Below are positions 33,293 to 42,032 of a DNA stretch of 64,000 bases, piece by piece. The stretch's first letter is position 1; the number at the start of each line of letters is the position of its first letter. The notes beneath the pieces were generated by a model. The model was not told where the DNA came from, did not search any database, and was given only the letters and a program-made list of their open reading frames with translations. The position numbers and the translations under genes were made by a program. The stretch is from Rhizobium sp. BK418. Its GTDB lineage: Bacteria; Pseudomonadota; Alphaproteobacteria; Rhizobiales; Rhizobiaceae. The DNA lies in NCBI RefSeq assembly GCF_004341105.1, contig NZ_SLZK01000001.1, positions 930,001 to 994,000 on the forward strand, read 5' to 3'.

Positions 33293-34321
33293 TTAGAACG
33301 AGCGCTGCAGACGGAAGTAACCGGTCGTGACGTCGTCGCCATCTTCCGGATCCAGGTACTGGACGGAAGCCTTGGCGTAGAAGTTGTCAACGATCTGGTA
33401 GTCAACCGTCAGACCGACCTTCCAGGCATCGCCGAGACCATCGAAGTCGTCAGGAGCGCCAAGCTTGGCCGGGGTGCCCCAGTAGTTACCGTAGTACTGA
33501 ACACCGGGAGTGATCTTCAGCTTGTCGGTAGCCTTGATGGCGTATTCGGCAGCAACTGCCCATTCAGCCTGCGAGTAGTAGGAGTTCGGGCCGCTGGAGT
33601 AGACGGCTGCGAGGCCGAGCGTGCCCGGGCCGAGTTCAGCCGTACCCATTGCACGGATTGCGCCGTCTTCGTTGTCGAAGTCCCAGCCGCCGGTGACCTG
33701 GTAGCTGAAGGCGCCAGCCGTGCCGCCGATGCCGAAGGCTACGCCGACATTGTTCGGAGCTTCGTCAGTCTTGAAGACGCCGTCTTCCAGTTCGTCAACG
33801 CTGAGGCCAGCGTAGAAGGAACCGGTCTCGTACTGATAACGGATGGAGTTATGCAGCGTTTCGACAGAACCGATATCGTCCGTTTCGCCGGAGAGACCAT
33901 CGTCCCACCAGGAGTAGAAGAGACCAGCGCGGAAGCCCGCGACGTCGAGGTAAGCGGAGTCGAGCTTCGTTTCCTGGGTCGATGCGTTGTCGGCATTGGC
34001 CTGGAGAACGATGACGCCGGTGAGCGGGCCGTATTCGGTGTCGCTCTTGGCGGTGAACTGAACCTGACCACGGGTTACAGCATCCCAATCCGAGTCGCCG
34101 CCAACGTTTTCGCCGACATTAACCTGGAAACGGATGTAGCCTTCGATCTTCAGGCAGGTTTCCGTGCCCGGGATGTAGAAGTAGCCGGTGCCGTAAGCGT
34201 CGCAGACGCGAACGTACTCAACCGGCTCCGGCTCGGCAGCAACGATTGCGTCTGCTGCAAGTACCGGGGTCGATGCAGCAAATGCTGCTGCCGACGCAAG
34301 CAATACCATCTTGATGTTCAT
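33293..34321 (-). CDS. ropA: RopA-type outer-membrane porin
   Basis: A 342-residue porin of the rhizobial Porin_2 family (RopA/Omp2b). Signal peptide 1-22 (MNIKMVLLASAAAFAASTP...VLA), then the family opening EPVEYVRVCDAYGTGYFYIPGTETCLKIEGY (seen in pieces: VRVCDAYG, FYIPGTETCLKI) with its two conserved Cys, alternating beta strands with many aromatic residues and a C-terminal FRLQRSF ending in Phe, the outer-membrane assembly signal. It should form a trimeric general diffusion channel. AAAGGAG precedes the ATG at 34321. It has a hairpin terminator after it and an 838-bp region before it. Confidence 0.95.
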   Translation of the reverse strand: MNIKMVLLASAAAFAASTPVLAADAIVAAEPEPVEYVRVCDAYGTGYFYIPGTETCLKIEGYIRFQVNVGENVGGDSDWDAVTRGQVQFTAKSDTEYGPLTGVIVLQANADNASTQETKLDSAYLDVAGFRAGLFYSWWDDGLSGETDDIGSVETLHNSIRYQYETGSFYAGLSVDELEDGVFKTDEAPNNVGVAFGIGGTAGAFSYQVTGGWDFDNEDGAIRAMGTAELGPGTLGLAAVYSSGPNSYYSQAEWAVAAEYAIKATDKLKITPGVQYYGNYWGTPAKLGAPDDFDGLGDAWKVGLTVDYQIVDNFYAKASVQYLDPEDGDDVTTGYFRLQRSF

Positions 34322-34513
34322 TGTAGAATTCCACTCCTTTGTCGATCGGGGCTTTCTCTGTCTCCGAAGATCCAAAGCCGACCCGTTTGAACAGCCTCAC
34401 GGCGTGCGGATCGATCGAACCGCCAAACGTTCATTCCACAGACATCAGACTGTAGCAATTCGTGAAGGGAGCCAACGCTCATCGCGCACATGCTTTCTGC
34501 ATGGAGCGTGATT

Positions 34514-34526
34514 TTTATACAACAAT
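34514..34526. promoter_or_regulatory. 13-bp element, copy 1, ropA upstream region
   Basis: TTTATACAACAAT, found as an exact inverted copy at 34763-34775. Read towards ropA it gives ATTGTTGTATAAA, so a TATAAA box is embedded 193 bp before the ropA start. It could be a -10 region or a regulator site. Confidence 0.45.
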
Positions 34527-34762
34527 TTCAATAAGTTGGATGGTCAACGCGCGAATGCCGCCGCGATAACCCGTGGTTTTCGCAGGCGGCTGAAATGATC
34601 CTCCCAGGCACCGCAAAATGGAGCAGAGCTCAACGATTTCGCGAAGCAACCGAACTCTAGCGCCGGCTAAAGACCATATAAAGATCGGAATTTAGGACAT
34701 GGTGTTCTGAAATCGAACCTAATGGTGCGGATCGCGACCATTAATCGATTTGAGGCCTGCTT

Positions 34763-34775
34763 ATTGTTGTATAAA
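34763..34775. promoter_or_regulatory. 13-bp element, copy 2, ropA upstream region
   Basis: ATTGTTGTATAAA, the exact reverse complement of the sequence at 34514-34526, 236 bp apart between copies. This copy reads away from ropA. A paired site suitable for looping or two opposed promoters are both possible. Confidence 0.45.
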
Positions 34776-35159
34776 CAACCGCAGGTTCGCAATTTGACGT
34801 CGATTAAACGCTTCGCCAAATGCAAAAAAATCGTGCATCGCGCGATATTGCGCCGCACCAGCATTGATTCAGTGTGCCTGGAACCCCCGGGACCACGTCC
34901 TGAGCCGGTACTCATGCCTCCCAACGTGCGGCCAACTCATGACCGCGTGGATCGCATAGTTCCATGACAGGAAGATTACAATTTGGAAAGGTTTTGTACC
35001 GCCGTCAAGGGCCTGGCGCTTCACGAGCGGGCTTAGAAATCGTGGATGAACTCTGAGTCGCCTCGTCTGCGGAAGCGCATTCGCTCTCCTGTTCAGCAGG
35101 CACGATTCGTTCGCGCCTGCCAGGAATCGTCAGCGCCGTATGAGGCGCGCCTGGCCAAT

Positions 35160-35648
35160 TCAGTCCTCGTTGGACTTGGCGTTTTCGAGAAGCATGTAGT
35201 CGAGCGGCAGCTGTGTCGAATACTTGATCTGCTCCATCGCGAAGGCAGACGAAACATCGCGAATCTCGATCTTGGCGATCATCCGCTTGTAGAAGGCGTC
35301 ATAGGCGGCAATGTCGGGCACGACAACGCGCAGCAGATAGTCCACATCGCCGCTCATGCGATAGAATTCGACGACTTCGGGGAAGTCTGCCACGACCTCC
35401 GAGAATCGGCGCAGCCACTCGATCGAATGGGTCGCTGTGCGGATAGACACGAAAACCGTGACCTTGGTGTTGACCTTCTCCGGATCGAGGATCGCCACCC
35501 GGCGCTTGATGACACCGTCTTCCTCCATCTTCTGGATCCGCCGCCAGCAGGGCGTCGTCGAAAGGCCCACCTTCTTGGCGAGGTCTGCAACGGCGAGCGT
35601 CGAATCTTCCTGGAGCAGGCGCAGTATCTTTCGGTCGAGGCGGTCCAT
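35160..35648 (-). CDS. Lrp/AsnC-family transcriptional regulator
   Basis: A 162-residue Lrp/AsnC protein: N-terminal wHTH (LDRKILRLLQEDSTLAVADL, then VGLSTTPCWRRIQKMEEDGVI) and C-terminal RAM/AsnC effector domain (VTVFVSIRTATHS, FYRMSGDVDYLLRVVVPD). The SxxPCWRR recognition helix and G-x-x-D-Y-L-L motif are canonical. It probably responds to an amino acid. ATG at 35648 gives the normal family length; the frame stays open upstream into the UDG-like gene. It lies at the start of the long region before ropA, tail to the ropA upstream. Confidence 0.94.
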   Translation of the reverse strand: MDRLDRKILRLLQEDSTLAVADLAKKVGLSTTPCWRRIQKMEEDGVIKRRVAILDPEKVNTKVTVFVSIRTATHSIEWLRRFSEVVADFPEVVEFYRMSGDVDYLLRVVVPDIAAYDAFYKRMIAKIEIRDVSSAFAMEQIKYSTQLPLDYMLLENAKSNED

Positions 35649-35718
35649 GCGAAAATAAGTCCCTTTCGAATTATTTTCTCTGTATAGCGCGATTCCGGCC
35701 AACGAAAAGAATTTTGTT

Positions 35719-36360
35719 TCAGGAAGTAAGCATTTCGATTCGCCGGCGCAGTTCCGGGAGCAGTTCTTCTTCGAACCACGGATGCCGTTTGATCCAGCCG
35801 GTGTTGCGCCAACTCGGATGCGGCAGCGGAAGAACGGCCGGCTTGCCCGGCATGGCAAGACTGTCCCGCCAGGCCCGCACCGTCTCTGTCATGTTCTCGC
35901 GCCGCATTTTCCCCATATGCCATGCCTGAGCATAGCCGCCGACAGCCAGCACCAGTTCGATCTGCGGCATGACCGAGAGCACGCGGCCCTGCCAGACGGG
36001 CGCACATTCCCGGCGCGGCGGCAGGTCGCTGCCCTTGGCATCGTAACCTGGAAAGCAGAAACCCATCGGCACGATCGCGAATCGATCCCGGTCGTAGAAG
36101 GTCGGCCGGTCCACCTGCAGCCATTGGCGCAGCCGGTCGCCCGAGGCATCGTCGAAGGGCAGGCCGCTTTCATGGACGCGCAGCCCCGGCGCCTGGCCGG
36201 CGATCAGCACCCGCGCACTCGACGAGAGCACCGCAACCGGCCGCGGCTCGTGCGGCAGGCGATCCTCCATGCCGCGCAGAGGCGCATCGCGACAGATACG
36301 GCAGGCGGCAATCTCTGCCCGCAGCCCGTCCAGTCGATCGTCGCTCCAGATGCTGTTCAT
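35719..36360 (-). CDS. Uracil-DNA glycosylase family protein
   Basis: A 213-residue protein of the UDG-like superfamily: IAACRICRDAP near the start, the active-site-like AGQAPGLRVHESGLPFDDASG segment (seen as GQAPGLRVHESGLPF) and the C-terminal LPLPHPSWRNTGW, equivalent to the HPS-loop motif. Only three Cys (in CRIC and one later) are visible, so a family-4 [4Fe-4S] cluster is doubtful; this subgroup has no proven substrate. ATG at 36360 follows AGGAGCGCA and overlaps the nuclease stop by 4 bp, so they are coupled. Confidence 0.85.
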   Translation of the reverse strand: MNSIWSDDRLDGLRAEIAACRICRDAPLRGMEDRLPHEPRPVAVLSSSARVLIAGQAPGLRVHESGLPFDDASGDRLRQWLQVDRPTFYDRDRFAIVPMGFCFPGYDAKGSDLPPRRECAPVWQGRVLSVMPQIELVLAVGGYAQAWHMGKMRRENMTETVRAWRDSLAMPGKPAVLPLPHPSWRNTGWIKRHPWFEEELLPELRRRIEMLTS

Positions 36361-36905
36361 TGCGCTCCTGTCCACTCACTAATCAGCCGCCGCAAGCCGG
36401 AGCTTTCATGCCGTGCCTGATCCCTGACGTCACGCGGCATCTCGAAACGACCGGCCCAAAGCCCAAGCTTCTGCACCCTCGCCTGCTCCTCCTCGCGCCG
36501 ATAGCCGCCATAGGAAACCGCCATGCCGCCGGCCACCATACGCGCATTGATATCGCCGGCACGATTGCGGCAAATTACCAGAAGCCGGTCGTAACGGTCG
36601 CGCTCGCTTCCGCCGCATTGCGTATCATCATCCGAGACGAGCTGCTGCAGCGTATGCTGCGCCAGCCTGCCGCAGGGCCATTCCTGCCCCGCCCGCTCGC
36701 ATGTCTGCGTCAGTTCCGGCGCATCAATGCCTTTGAGCCGCATGCGCTCGCCATCAAGAACGAGGCTGTCGCCATCAACTGCACGGAAGGCGCCTTGATG
36801 CTGGATGTCGGGCCTGTCGTTCAGCTTGGCGGCAATTAATGCAACGAGAACAAGAAAAGCGAACGCGATCGTCCCGTCTCGGATCAACGAGAATAGCCGT
36901 GCCAC
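36357..36905 (-). CDS. Thermonuclease (SNase-like) family protein
   Basis: A 182-residue protein with an N-terminal membrane anchor or uncleaved signal (about 8-27) and an SNase/OB-fold domain: AVDGDSLVLDGERMRLKGIDAPE (seen as DGDSLVLDGERMRLKGID), which holds the Ca/Arg active-site region, then ERDRYDRLLVICR. Four Cys lie in the domain (TCERAGQEWPC, QCGGS, VICRN), likely disulfides outside the cytoplasm. A cell-envelope-attached nuclease is the simplest reading. First gene of a two-gene operon with the UDG-like gene. Confidence 0.88.
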   Translation of the reverse strand: MARLFSLIRDGTIAFAFLVLVALIAAKLNDRPDIQHQGAFRAVDGDSLVLDGERMRLKGIDAPELTQTCERAGQEWPCGRLAQHTLQQLVSDDDTQCGGSERDRYDRLLVICRNRAGDINARMVAGGMAVSYGGYRREEEQARVQKLGLWAGRFEMPRDVRDQARHESSGLRRLISEWTGAQ

Positions 36906-37005
36906 GCTTTTGCCTCCTTGAAAAACAAACCCTTGGCAAAGATGGCAAACATCTTCTTAAGAATTTCCGGTTAAGCTCTTATTCATCTGCAGGAAAAGTT
37001 TCAAC

Positions 37006-38547
37006 GTGCACATGAGTACCGGCGTCAGCACATCAACCGACAAGATTATTGTCGACAAGTCGCGCGGCCACCGCAACAAAGCGGTATCCAGGGCTGTGCG
37101 GCAGACGCGCGAACGCCTGCAATCTGGCCATGCTTCCCGCTCTGCTTTCGATCGTGACGTGCTGCGGATGTATGTCGCTGCGGTGCTGCAGGGCGCAGCG
37201 ATCATGCCGCTCTTCGTCATCATCGTCGCGGCACTCGGTACCTACTTCACCGAGGATACGAGCCTTTTCTTCTGGGCGTTGCTGACGCTGACCTGTCATA
37301 CCGTCAATATCCTTCTGGCGCGTCGTGCCAGGAAGCAGGAAATGACTGCAGATAGCGTGCGCCGCTGGCGCAAACTATTGCTGGCCGGCCAGTTTCTGAT
37401 CGGCTGCTGCTGGGCAATCTTTGCCCTGCAGAGCTGCTCGGCCTGCGAACCCTCCAGCTTCACGCTCTATAAGGGCGCCACGCTGTTGATCGCGCTGTCG
37501 GTCACCACCATGTCGAATTTCATGCTGACCCCAGCCGTGCTCGTCGGCTTTGCGCCGGCGGTCGTGGCGCTCGCCGCAAAAAGCGGCCTGTCACGCGACA
37601 TTCTGGAAGTCTGTCTGGCCGCTGTCTTCACCACGACAGTGGTCTTCTTCAATTACATCAGCGATCGGCTTTTTCAGTCCAGTCTGAAGATCCTCTCCTT
37701 CCAGTCGGAGAAGGACGATCTGATCGCCGAGCTGGAAGTGGCAAAATCCATGTCGGACGAGGCGCGGCGCCGCGCCGAGGAAGCAAACCTCGCCAAGTCG
37801 CGCTTCCTCGCCTCGATGTCGCATGAGCTTCGCACGCCGCTGAATGCCATTCTTGGCTTCTCCGAAGTGATGTCGGCGGAGGTCATGGGGCCGCTCGCAA
37901 ATCCGACCTATAAGGAATATGCCGGCGATATCCATCGTTCCGGCCAGCATCTGCTCGATCTCATCAACGAAATCCTCGACCTCTCGCGCATCGAAGCCGG
38001 CAAGTATGAGTTGAGCGAAGAAGCGGTCTCGCTGCTCGATATTGCCGAAGACTGCATCGGTATGGTGCAACTTCGGGCGCGGGCCAAGAACATCATCATT
38101 CACGATCAGGTCGAACGCCAGCTTCCAGCAATCTGGGCGGATGAGAAATCCATTCGCCAGGTCGTGCTCAATCTCCTCTCCAACGCCGTGAAATTCACGC
38201 CTCAGGGTGGAGAAATCAACGTCAAGGTCGGCTGGACTGCCGGCGGCGGCCAGTACGTTTCAATCAGGGATAACGGCCCCGGCATTCCCGAAGATGAGAT
38301 CCCGATTGTACTCTCGGCCTTCGGCCAGGGTTCGATCGCCATCAAGAGCGCCGAACAGGGCACAGGCCTCGGCCTGCCGATCGTCCAGGCGATCCTCGCC
38401 AAGCATGACGGCCAGTTCGTCCTGAAATCCAAGCTGCGCGAAGGCACCGAAGTCATCGCCATCCTGCCGGCCAAGCGCGTGTTGCAGAGCATTCCGGCCG
38501 TGGAAGAGGCGCAGCCGGTCGTCAAGAAGCGCCGCAGCTTCGCCTAG
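37006..38547 (+). CDS. Membrane sensor histidine kinase (PdhS/DivJ-like kinase core)
   Basis: A 513-residue kinase. The N-terminal half has about six hydrophobic helices (about 55-225) with a Cys-rich segment (GCCWAIFALQSCSACEP). A coiled segment (LIAELEVAKSMSDEARRRAEEAN) leads to the HisKA domain with phospho-acceptor His273 in MSHELRTPLNAILGFSEVM, then HATPase: N-box LNLLSNAVKFTP, G1 DNGPGIPEDE, G2 GTGLGLPIVQAI. The H-box is of the type shared by PdhS/DivJ/PleC cell-cycle kinases, but that branch cannot be proved here. No response regulator adjoins it. GTG at 37006 has AGGAAA at a suitable distance; ATG at 37012 is the alternative. Confidence 0.88.
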   Translation: MHMSTGVSTSTDKIIVDKSRGHRNKAVSRAVRQTRERLQSGHASRSAFDRDVLRMYVAAVLQGAAIMPLFVIIVAALGTYFTEDTSLFFWALLTLTCHTVNILLARRARKQEMTADSVRRWRKLLLAGQFLIGCCWAIFALQSCSACEPSSFTLYKGATLLIALSVTTMSNFMLTPAVLVGFAPAVVALAAKSGLSRDILEVCLAAVFTTTVVFFNYISDRLFQSSLKILSFQSEKDDLIAELEVAKSMSDEARRRAEEANLAKSRFLASMSHELRTPLNAILGFSEVMSAEVMGPLANPTYKEYAGDIHRSGQHLLDLINEILDLSRIEAGKYELSEEAVSLLDIAEDCIGMVQLRARAKNIIIHDQVERQLPAIWADEKSIRQVVLNLLSNAVKFTPQGGEINVKVGWTAGGGQYVSIRDNGPGIPEDEIPIVLSAFGQGSIAIKSAEQGTGLGLPIVQAILAKHDGQFVLKSKLREGTEVIAILPAKRVLQSIPAVEEAQPVVKKRRSFA

Positions 38548-38560
38548 TCAACGTACTCGT

Positions 38561-38953
38561 TCAGAAGAACAGGTGCCTTACGATGACGAAGCCGAGATAA
38601 AGGCAGCATGCGGCAATCATGCAGGTCACGGCGAAGGAGCCGAGATCCTTGGCATGTTTGCCGACGATGGAAATTTCAGGTGAAATTCGGTCGATCACTT
38701 CCTCGACAGCCGTATTCATCGCCTCGATGGAAAAGAGCCCGAGGAAAAGCAGCGTCGTGACGACGAATTCGGCAGCATCGGCGCGGATGAGGAAAAGCAC
38801 GATCAGTGCCGCGACGAAAAAACCGAGTTCCTGCCGGAAGGCCGCTTCCTTGAAGACCCGCAGGAACCCCGCCCAGGAATAGCCGGCCGCAGCTATGAAG
38901 TGGCGAAATCCCGTTTCCTTGGTTACGGCAGGTTTCGTCCCAGGTTGCGTCAA
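38561..38953 (-). CDS. dgkA: Diacylglycerol kinase (DgkA, prokaryotic type)
   Basis: A 130-residue membrane enzyme with three helices. The conserved sequence FIAAAGYSWAGFLRVFKEAAFRQEL (seen as SWAGFLRVFKEAAFRQE) and the catalytic EAMNTAVEEVIDRISPE / GKHAKDLGSFAV segments are complete (Glu and Asn metal ligands present). It phosphorylates diacylglycerol to phosphatidate, recycling lipid released during osmoregulated glucan modification. It converges with the histidine kinase gene (13 bp between stops). Confidence 0.95.
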   Translation of the reverse strand: MTQPGTKPAVTKETGFRHFIAAAGYSWAGFLRVFKEAAFRQELGFFVAALIVLFLIRADAAEFVVTTLLFLGLFSIEAMNTAVEEVIDRISPEISIVGKHAKDLGSFAVTCMIAACCLYLGFVIVRHLFF

Positions 38954-39143
38954 CGGCGCCTCGTTTCCTCCAGGCCGGCCTTCTTGCCGGCGCTTTCATT
39001 CATGAGCGGATACGCAGATATCGCTTCCCCGGTCTCAGCGCAAGCAATGCGCCGGCCGGGCTTCGATTCCTGCCCGAGAGCGGCGGATAACCTCCGACGC
39101 ATTTTCCCGTAAAGCCTGGGGATTATCGATCCGGACCCGGGAC

Positions 39144-39596
39144 CTATTGCAGCCAGAACGCCCGTATCTCTTCCGGCGTAACCTTGCCATCATTGTTCGC
39201 GTCCACAGCGTCGAATATCCGCTTATGGATAGCCGTCACTTCCTCGAACGACAGAGCGCCGTCCTCATCGGTATCGGCAATCGCGAACATGACCTTCATC
39301 ATAAACCCGCGCATCATCGGCATCCCGCCGCCCGGTTGCATCATGTGCCCACCCATCATGCCGGGCTCCATCATATTCCCGCCCGTCATTCCGCCATACA
39401 TCATGCCCTGTCCTTCCGGCATTGCCCCCTGGCCTTGTCCCATCATGCCTCCCATTCCCGATTGCGGGGCCGCTTGCGACATATTCAAGGGATGATGGGG
39501 ATCCGTCTCGTTCGTCTGCGCGAAAGCGGAACCGGCTCCGCCGGTCACAATTAGCGCGGCCAGCAGGACTGCGTTTGGAATGCTCGTCATTCTCAT
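39144..39596 (-). CDS. Exported EF-hand protein with a Met-rich linker
   Basis: A 150-residue protein: signal peptide 1-26 (cleavage after AFA), a Met/Gly/Gln/Pro-rich segment (39-103) with 20 Met in 65 residues, many as MM pairs, together with HH at 34-35, and two EF-hand loops: D108-x-D110-x-D112-G...E119 and D132-x-N134-x-D136-G...E143, both with all Ca2+-coordinating positions. So Ca2+ binding in the periplasm is likely, and the Met-rich part resembles Cu(I)/Ag(I)-binding regions of copper-resistance proteins. Single gene; function not established. Confidence 0.87.
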   Translation of the reverse strand: MRMTSIPNAVLLAALIVTGGAGSAFAQTNETDPHHPLNMSQAAPQSGMGGMMGQGQGAMPEGQGMMYGGMTGGNMMEPGMMGGHMMQPGGGMPMMRGFMMKVMFAIADTDEDGALSFEEVTAIHKRIFDAVDANNDGKVTPEEIRAFWLQ

Positions 39597-39874
39597 GTCG
39601 TTTCTCCTTTGCTTGCGGCTCCGTTCCCCTGCTCAGCCGAAGCGCCGGCCGATGAAATCGAAGATAGTTGCGATCATTGAAACTGTCCATGCGACCAAGA
39701 CGACACGTCTGACGGTAGACGGTTTCCTGCCGATCATACTTGATTCAGGTCAACAATGCCGTAACGATACCGGTCATCTCGCCTGATTGGCGCCGCCCGA
39801 ATCCACCTGCGTGGAGCGGTGCGGCGGGAGCGATCCGACGGACTTCGCTCCCGATTCCGAGGGGAATTCGACCC

Positions 39875-40891
39875 TTAGTGTTTGCCGGTAACGCCGGCCT
39901 GGCTGAACGTCGCCATGCCGGAATGGCAGGCGGCCGCCGCCTTGACGATGCCGGCGGCAAGGGCGGCACCCGTGCCTTCGCCAAGCCGCATGCCGAGCGC
40001 CAGAAGCGGCGTCTTGCCGAGCTGTTCGATGGCCCGCAGATGGCCGGGCTCAGCCGACACGTGGCCGATCAGGCAGTGGTCGAGCGCGGAAGGATTGGCC
40101 GCCCGCAGGATCGCGCCGGCAGCGGTCGCAGTATAACCATCGATCAGCACCGGAATACGCTCCATGCGCGCCGCAAGGATGGCGCCGGCCATCGCTGCGA
40201 TCTCGCGCCCGCCAAGCCGGCGCATGATCTCAAACGGATCGCCCAGGTGATCGCTGTGCAGTTCCACGGCACGCTCGACGGCATCGATCTTGCGCTCCAG
40301 CATCTCGCCTTCCGAGCCCGTGCCCGGACCAACCCAGTCGCGCGCCGTTCCGCCGTAAAGCGCATAATTGATCGCGGCTGCAATCGTCGTATTGCCGATG
40401 CCCATTTCGCCGATGCAGAGCAGGTCCGTGCCGCCGGCAATCGCTTCCATGCCGAAAGCCATGGTGGCAGCGCAATCGCGCTCGGAAAGGGCCGCTTCCT
40501 GAGTGATGTCACCGGTCGGGTAATCGAGCGCCAGGTCGAAGACCTTGAGGCCGAGATCATTGGCGACGCAGATCTGGTTGATCGCCGCCCCGCCGGCGGC
40601 AAAATTCTCCACCATCTGCTGCGTGACTTCCGGGGGGAACGGCGTGATGCCCTGCCGCACGACGCCGTGATTGCCGGCGAAGATCGCCACCAGCGGCCGG
40701 TTGACGGCGGGCGACCGGCCCGTCCAGGCGGCGAGCCAGAAAGCGATTTCCTCCAGACGGCCAAGCGCACCCGGCGGCTTCGTCAGTTGCGCGTCGCGTT
40801 CCCGGGCGGCGACCAGCGCGCGGGCGTCCGGTCCCGGCAGGTCACGAAGAAGGGCGCGAAAATCGTCGAACGGCAGGCCTGAAACGCTCAT
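39875..40891 (-). CDS. cobT: Nicotinate-nucleotide--dimethylbenzimidazole phosphoribosyltransferase
   Basis: A 338-residue CobT enzyme (called CobU in the aerobic cobalamin nomenclature) that makes alpha-ribazole phosphate from DMB and NaMN. Visible marks: KPPGALGRLEEIAFWLA, FAGNHGVVRQGITPFP, GEMGIGNTTIAAA, and catalytic Glu305 in RLGEGTGAALA. Start at 40891 follows AAGGAAAG; an upstream in-frame codon would add 13 basic residues. It is divergent from cobS, the next step, with 145 bp between; I see no B12-riboswitch there. Confidence 0.96.
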   Translation of the reverse strand: MSVSGLPFDDFRALLRDLPGPDARALVAARERDAQLTKPPGALGRLEEIAFWLAAWTGRSPAVNRPLVAIFAGNHGVVRQGITPFPPEVTQQMVENFAAGGAAINQICVANDLGLKVFDLALDYPTGDITQEAALSERDCAATMAFGMEAIAGGTDLLCIGEMGIGNTTIAAAINYALYGGTARDWVGPGTGSEGEMLERKIDAVERAVELHSDHLGDPFEIMRRLGGREIAAMAGAILAARMERIPVLIDGYTATAAGAILRAANPSALDHCLIGHVSAEPGHLRAIEQLGKTPLLALGMRLGEGTGAALAAGIVKAAAACHSGMATFSQAGVTGKH

Positions 40892-41036
40892 CTGAATGGC
40901 TTTCCTTGTATTCTTGTCTTTTCCCGGCAAATCGGGTTCTTTGCTTGGCGACTCTCTTAAAGCGACCGGCCCGGGCTCACAATGTCAAAAAGCCGCGTAA
41001 TGACAAAAGCGCTGGTGAGAGCGGGGACTGCAGAGA

Positions 41037-41816
41037 ATGATCAAGAATACAGTGCTCGATACCGCCCGCGCCGTGGCTTTCCTGAGCCGCATTCCCTTAC
41101 CGCCATGGCTGTTTGCCGGATATGACGGCAAGCTTGGCCGGCTCGTGCGTGTCTTCCCGCTCGCCGGTCTCGTCATCGGCGCCCTGCCCGCTCTCGTCTT
41201 CCTCTTCATGCTCGTGTTTCATGCCGACCGCCTGATGGCGGCCTTCGTGGCGCTTGCCGTGCAGACGATCCTGACCGGTGCGCTCCATGAGGACGGGCTT
41301 GCCGATACGGCGGACGGGATAGGCGGCGGCAAATCGCGCGAACAGAGCCTGATCATCATGAAAGACAGCCGCATCGGCAGTTACGGTGCAATTGCCCTCA
41401 TCCTTTCCTTCGCACTCAGGGCTTCCGCGCTCGCAGCGGTTGCCCGTGAAGCCCCGCCCTTTGCTGCCGCACTTGCCATTCCTGCCGTCGCCGCCCTCAG
41501 CCGCGGGGCGATCACCTGGCACTGGCAGCGCCTTCCTCCCGCAAAGTCGGATGGGCTCGCTGCCTCCGCCGGAAGCCCCGCCGAGCCGGCGATGCAGATC
41601 GCCCTCGTGTCCGCGGGTTTTGCGACGGCAATGCTCATCTGGCCGGCGCTCGGTCTTCAGCCGCTCGTCGCCGCCCTTCTTGGCGCTGGCATCTCCACGC
41701 TTGCCTTCACCTGGTTCATCCGTCGCAGGCTCGGCGGCCATACCGGCGACACGCTCGGAGCCACTCAGCAGATTTGCGAGCTCGCAGCCTTCTGCGCACT
41801 TGCCATGGCCCTCTGA
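41037..41816 (+). CDS. cobS: Adenosylcobinamide-GDP ribazoletransferase (cobalamin synthase)
   Basis: A 259-residue polytopic enzyme (CobS; CobV in aerobic nomenclature) with about seven helices. The active-site signature [18 protein letters not shown] ([11 protein letters not shown], the Mg-binding Asp-rich motif) is intact, as is [14 protein letters not shown]. It joins adenosylcobinamide-GDP with alpha-ribazole to complete adenosylcobalamin. Divergent from cobT. It is followed 18 bp later by a DUF1289 gene and a protease gene, perhaps in one transcript. Confidence 0.95.
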   Translation: MIKNTVLDTARAVAFLSRIPLPPWLFAGYDGKLGRLVRVFPLAGLVIGALPALVFLFMLVFHADRLMAAFVALAVQTILTGALHEDGLADTADGIGGGKSREQSLIIMKDSRIGSYGAIALILSFALRASALAAVAREAPPFAAALAIPAVAALSRGAITWHWQRLPPAKSDGLAASAGSPAEPAMQIALVSAGFATAMLIWPALGLQPLVAALLGAGISTLAFTWFIRRRLGGHTGDTLGATQQICELAAFCALAMAL

Positions 41817-41834
41817 AATCCCGATATATCGTCC

Positions 41835-42032
41835 ATGCGAACACCCTGCATCCGCGTATGCTGCCTGGATCCTCTCACTGGTCTTTGCACCGGATGCGGC
41901 CGCACAACACGTGAAATCGCCGGCTGGATGCGCATGTCGGATGAAGAGCGCGAGGCCATCATGCAGAACCTGCCGGCTCGCCTCGCCGCCCTAACGTCCG
42001 AACCGATGAGAACGCTGGAGGTGGCGGGCTGA
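41835..42032 (+). CDS. DUF1289 small Cys-rich protein
   Basis: A 65-residue protein whose first half matches DUF1289: PCIRVCCLDPLTGLCTGCGRT with five Cys (C-x3-CC-x7-C-x2-C) suited to Zn or Fe-S binding, then EIAGWMRMSDEEREAIM. DUF1289 proteins are often fused to or next to other domains and have no defined role. Its stop overlaps the next start by one base (TGATG), so it is coupled to the aspartic protease gene. Confidence 0.85.
   Translation: MRTPCIRVCCLDPLTGLCTGCGRTTREIAGWMRMSDEEREAIMQNLPARLAALTSEPMRTLEVAG

Larger units (their letters stand above)
34322..35159. other. Long AT-rich region upstream of ropA
   Basis: An 838-bp stretch without a credible gene between the divergent-looking 5' end of ropA and the 3' end of the Lrp/AsnC gene. 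Two small opposed frames at 34667-34967 have no ribosome-binding sites or family resemblance. It contains two exact inverted copies of a 13-bp sequence (34514-34526 and 34763-34775). It probably contains the ropA promoter with a long 5' untranslated region; a small RNA gene is possible but no clear terminator was seen. Confidence 0.6.

Noticed and set aside
34667..34967. Two opposed 80-codon frames in the ropA upstream region
   Set aside because: No ribosome-binding sites, mixed composition and no recognisable pattern; more likely regulatory DNA.
40892..41036. Possible cobalamin riboswitch between cobT and cobS
   Set aside because: Only 145 bp, with no recognisable B12-box or the expected set of helices; too short for two divergent leaders.
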